Origin: Thermohalobaculum sp039028795 | GTDB lineage: Bacteria > Pseudomonadota > Alphaproteobacteria > Rhodobacterales > Rhodobacteraceae | DNA length: 64,000 nt | Assembly (NCBI GenBank): GCA_039028795.1 | Contig: JBCCHJ010000012.1 | Span: 1 to 64,000, forward strand | Direction: 5' to 3' | Shown: piece by piece, positions 61,595 through 64,000 of the stretch | Layout of the letters: each line of letters opens with the position of its first letter | Position numbering within the stretch: position 1 is the stretch's first letter | Notes under the pieces: generated by a model | What the model saw: only the letters and a program-made list of their open reading frames with translations | Databases searched by the model: none | Told to the model about the DNA's origin: nothing | Program-made: the position numbers and the translations under genes

Positions 61595-62623
61595 ATGTAC
61601 GACATAATTCTTACGGCATGTCTTTCCGCTTCAGGGGTTTGTGCCGATCGCCTGTTGCCAGGGGGCTTCGATAACATTGCAGCCTGTCAGGCAGCGGCGC
61701 CATCACGTGCTGCCGATTGGGCGGCGGATCACGAACTTTCGGTAAGCGACGTATCCTGTCAGAGATTAAGTAGAGGTTTGGAGATTCGTGAGGTCGCACC
61801 CGGGGTTTTTGTGCATCGCGGTGAGCACGCGGTCCCAAATCCGGCAAACGCTGGTGACTTGGCTAATCTGGGCTTTGTTGTGGGAGAAGACGCTGTCGCG
61901 GTCATCGACGCTGGCGGGTCCCGGCAGGTAGCCGAGGGGCTTTATGCAGCCATTCGCCTGACAACTGACCTTCCGATCCGTTGGCTGATCGTGACCCATA
62001 TGCATCCTGATCACGGCATGGGGGCAGAGCTATTCAAGGAAGCCGGGGCCACGATGGTCGGACATGAAAACCTGTCGATCGCGTTAGCTAATCGAGCGGA
62101 GAGCTACACGACTGCCATGATGCGTCTCATGGGTGAAAAGGCGTTTTTGGGTACTCGGATTGCTGTTCCGGATAGGACCGATGTGACGACCATCGATCTG
62201 GGGGGGCGGACCCTGCAAATTCAGAGTTACGAAACCGCGCACACCAATACGGACCTTACGATACTGGATCAAAAGACAGGCACGTTGTTTACCGGCGATC
62301 TGGTATTCGTTGAACACACGCCCGCGCTGGATGGCTCGATCCTGGGTTGGCAGGCCGTCCTGGGTCGGATGGCCGATGCAGACATTAAGCAGATTGTACC
62401 CGGTCACGGCCCGAGCCTTATGCCGTGGCCGAAGGGCGCCGATCCGACCAGAGGCTATCTGGCTGCTTTGACTGAGGAAACCCGCAAGGCCATTGCCGCA
62501 GGCGAAAGCATGCGGCGTGCGATCAAGCATTTGGGTGAAAGCCAGCGGTCAAATTGGCAGATGTTCGATGAATATAACAAGCGCAATGCCACCGCCGCTT
62601 ATAAAGAGCTGGAGTGGGAGTAG
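61595..62623 (+). CDS. quinoprotein relay zinc metallohydrolase (SoxH-like)
   Basis: 342 aa, metallo-beta-lactamase fold. H135, H137, D139 and H140 (THMHPDHGMG) form the zinc site, and TGDLVFVEHTPALDGS and GHGPSL provide later ligands. The first 60 residues are a separate domain with C9, C16, C31 and C55 and no typical signal peptide. The same four-Cys pattern makes up the small protein at 63534. SoxH-like hydrolases accompany SoxYZ-like carriers in quinoprotein loci. It is divergent from the SoxYZ-like gene. Confidence 0.86.
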   Translation: MYDIILTACLSASGVCADRLLPGGFDNIAACQAAAPSRAADWAADHELSVSDVSCQRLSRGLEIREVAPGVFVHRGEHAVPNPANAGDLANLGFVVGEDAVAVIDAGGSRQVAEGLYAAIRLTTDLPIRWLIVTHMHPDHGMGAELFKEAGATMVGHENLSIALANRAESYTTAMMRLMGEKAFLGTRIAVPDRTDVTTIDLGGRTLQIQSYETAHTNTDLTILDQKTGTLFTGDLVFVEHTPALDGSILGWQAVLGRMADADIKQIVPGHGPSLMPWPKGADPTRGYLAALTEETRKAIAAGESMRRAIKHLGESQRSNWQMFDEYNKRNATAAYKELEWE

Positions 62624-62703
62624 GGCTTTTCGTTATGTGCGCCGAGACTCACCGCGCATAGGTGTACAGTGATAAGCCTTAGTAGACGGCCAAGCGCTGT
62701 TTC

Positions 62704-63318
62704 TCAGAGATGGCCCATTATCTCTCGAGCCAATCCAAATGCCCTTCTTTCCAGAATAACCGGCGTTTCACAGACAAAGGTTAGCGACTGTTCACGATCC
62801 TTGTAGATCCGGGTATCCCACAGGATTTTATCTTCCAACTCTTCTATTTTGTCTTGCGTGTCGAAGTCCGGATCCTTGATCGATCTAAGTTCGGTCAAAA
62901 GGTTCTGAGACTTCTCGATCGCTTTGGTCAACGCTGTCTGCGTGCGGGCATAACGGCCTATACCTTTAATGATCAGCGACCTCTCGCGTTCGATCAATGT
63001 GAAAGTTCCTGCGAACAACAGTTTCAACGTCCTTTCTTTTTCACTGCCAAGCCGCGCAGCGAGAGCCTGAATGAGCTTTGAAGCCTCTTCTTCGGAAGTG
63101 CGCCGAATTGCCAACGCAGGAGCTAGAGCTGCGGCCTCCGTATCCTCTCGCCATGCTTTTAGGTCTTGGTCCTCGATCAGCGGGCCAGCCCACATCTGCC
63201 CGATGCTGAGATTGGGGACCTTGCGCTGAACGCAGGGCCATTCTGGATCATCAAAACTCGCACCAATGGCGAGGTCTGGAACCAGCAAAAATGCTAACGC
63301 AGCAATCCAACGAGCCAT
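62704..63318 (-). CDS. exported helical protein of unknown function
   Basis: 204 aa with a signal peptide (about residues 1-19, LLVPDLAIGA). The mature part is mostly helical with a long charged, probably coiled-coil stretch (about 75-175), and PWPCVQRKVPNLSIGQMW near the N-terminus holds one Cys and another is near the C-terminus (FVCETPV). No known family. Proteins of this outline appear in PQQ and methanol dehydrogenase neighbourhoods, but the function is unknown. It is convergent with the metallohydrolase gene. Confidence 0.65.
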   Translation of the reverse strand: MARWIAALAFLLVPDLAIGASFDDPEWPCVQRKVPNLSIGQMWAGPLIEDQDLKAWREDTEAAALAPALAIRRTSEEEASKLIQALAARLGSEKERTLKLLFAGTFTLIERERSLIIKGIGRYARTQTALTKAIEKSQNLLTELRSIKDPDFDTQDKIEELEDKILWDTRIYKDREQSLTFVCETPVILERRAFGLAREIMGHL

Positions 63319-63533
63319 TTTTCCTCTCAGCCGATGATGGAATTACTCAGTTTCATTAACCATGTCCTAAGAAAAAACTGCGATGGTAAATGTTGTTCAG
63401 AAGTCTGGACCGAATCCTTTTCCGCATAAGGTGCGCGGTGCAGCAAAAAGCAAAAAAGCCTTCCAGGGAGGAGAGCCCGAAAAGTTTGGTGATCGGTGTC
63501 ACCTGTCGGGTTTGTTCTCTGAAAGGAAGCGTT

Positions 63534-63740
63534 ATGATTGCTTTGGTGTTCGTTGTTTGCCTCCACCAAGATCCGGAAGTCTGCCAACAAAGAAATCTGC
63601 TTTTCGCTGATCGACAGCTTACTCCTATGGCTTGCTTGATGCAGGCACAAACGCGACTTGCGGAATGGTCTGCCAGCCACCCGCGATGGCAGATCGAAAA
63701 ATGGCGGTGCGATCGGGTCAAGGAAGGCGAAACCATCTGA
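63534..63740 (+). CDS. stand-alone four-cysteine domain protein
   Basis: 68 aa from the ATG at 63534, preceded by GAAAGGAAGC. Cysteines at 9, 17, 34 and 59 match those of the metallohydrolase N-terminus (9, 16, 31, 55). Both also start with a short hydrophobic stretch ending in CL, have LL near 20-23, a Trp near 42-45 and a final basic segment around the last Cys. It is thus a free copy of that domain. A longer frame to 63390 lacks a good start. It converges on pqqE, four bases away. Confidence 0.7.
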   Translation: MIALVFVVCLHQDPEVCQQRNLLFADRQLTPMACLMQAQTRLAEWSASHPRWQIEKWRCDRVKEGETI

Positions 63741-63744
63741 TCCG

Positions 63745-64000
63745 TCACATTATGCGGTATTCGAATTCATCTGATGCCTTTTCGGCTTCGGCAATTGCTG
63801 CAGCACGCATTTCGGCATGATGGGGCGACTTCGAACAAACCGGATCTGTCGCCCCTGCGTCGCCGGCCCAAGCGAACGCTTGGCAACGGCAGCCGCCCCA
63901 GTCCTTGGTTTTACGTTCGCAAGAATTGCAGGTGTCCGGCATCCAAGAGGTGCCCCGATAGGCGGTGAATGCGGGCCCATTCGACCAGATCGCCTTTAGG
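63745..64000 (-). CDS. pqqE: PQQ biosynthesis radical SAM protein PqqE, C-terminal end (partial)
   Basis: The last 84 codons; the rest lies beyond the right edge. The frame reads FTAYRGTSWMPDTCNSCERK, then GGCRCQAFAWAGDAGATDPVC and SKSPHH, which is the C-terminal SPASM region of PqqE with its auxiliary-cluster cysteines (CxxC, CxC and the later Cys). PqqE joins Glu and Tyr of the PqqA peptide. Upstream pqq genes probably follow beyond the window on the same strand. Confidence 0.92.
   Translation of the reverse strand, partial: LKAIWSNGPAFTAYRGTSWMPDTCNSCERKTKDWGGCRCQAFAWAGDAGATDPVCSKSPHHAEMRAAAIAEAEKASDEFEYRIM

Noticed and set aside
63750..63980. Alternative 76-codon minus-strand frame at the right edge
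   Set aside because: It overlaps the frame that carries the PqqE C-terminal cysteine signature, which is decisive.
1..64000. CRISPR arrays, tRNA or rRNA genes, intact IS elements
   Set aside because: No regularly spaced repeats, cloverleafs, rRNA-like stretches or transposase genes were seen on reading both strands.

Overview
The window looks like a marine alphaproteobacterium of the Rhodobacterales (Roseobacter group). The reasons are its high-GC coding style, the typical roseobacter neighbours (TAXI-TRAP transporter, LLM oxidoreductase, DUF3299 and YceI proteins, Phd/VapC pair, PQQ genes) and a hairpin-plus-CGGAGTATTTTT intergenic element that I know as common in this order. No rRNA, tRNA, CRISPR array or intact insertion sequence was seen.

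Layout. (1) 1-1.1 kb: a repeat-rich non-coding stretch before a gene for a winged-helix protein with a DnaA domain I, possibly a replication initiator. (2) 1.2-13.5 kb: a mixed block. It holds a lone pqqB, an LLM oxidoreductase, an unusual lipoprotein, a 2OG oxygenase, a YceI protein, a MacB-like ABC exporter, two LysR regulators, a truncated azoreductase followed by a beta-hydroxyacid dehydrogenase-like gene, a DUF3299 protein and a SnoaL-like protein. (3) 13.5-26.1 kb, minus strand: a compact type II polyketide cluster of the aryl polyene/xanthomonadin/flexirubin kind. It has an acyl-AMP ligase, ACP, halogenase-like flavoprotein, ketoreductase, two hotdog dehydratases, a KS and a chain-length-factor-like KS, an MMPL exporter, a LolA-like protein, an acyltransferase, a lipoprotein, a glycosyltransferase and a methyltransferase. 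(4) 27.2-43.3 kb, minus strand: uptake (TAXI-TRAP) and catabolic genes (GMC oxidoreductase, enolase-superfamily enzyme, aldehyde dehydrogenase with an in-frame stop, cupin, flavin monooxygenase, LarA-type racemase). They are split by an accessory segment at about 30.7-34.7 kb with a TPR protein, a DUF1612 protein, a Phd/VapC pair with its operator, and an HExxH protein. (5) 43.6-45.8 kb: a secreted RTX protein with a glycosidase-like N-terminus. (6) 46-64 kb: a quinoprotein support locus.

The quinoprotein locus is the most interesting part. A seven-gene MoxR/DUF58/VWA/TPR/BatD-like (Mxa-type) operon converges on a PQQ-linked ABC transporter of the PedA1BC/Lut type; relatives of that transporter support lanthanide-dependent growth elsewhere. 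A NitT/TauT-type ABC transporter follows, translationally coupled to a histidine kinase and an OmpR-type regulator. Then come small exported proteins, a fused SoxYZ-like carrier, a zinc metallohydrolase, a free-standing 68-residue protein that repeats the four-cysteine N-terminal domain of that metallohydrolase, and the C-terminus of pqqE running off the right edge. No quinoprotein dehydrogenase, cytochrome or TonB receptor is in the window, so the enzyme served must lie outside. I infer that the locus matures, supplies cofactor or metal to, and regulates a periplasmic PQQ alcohol/methanol dehydrogenase.
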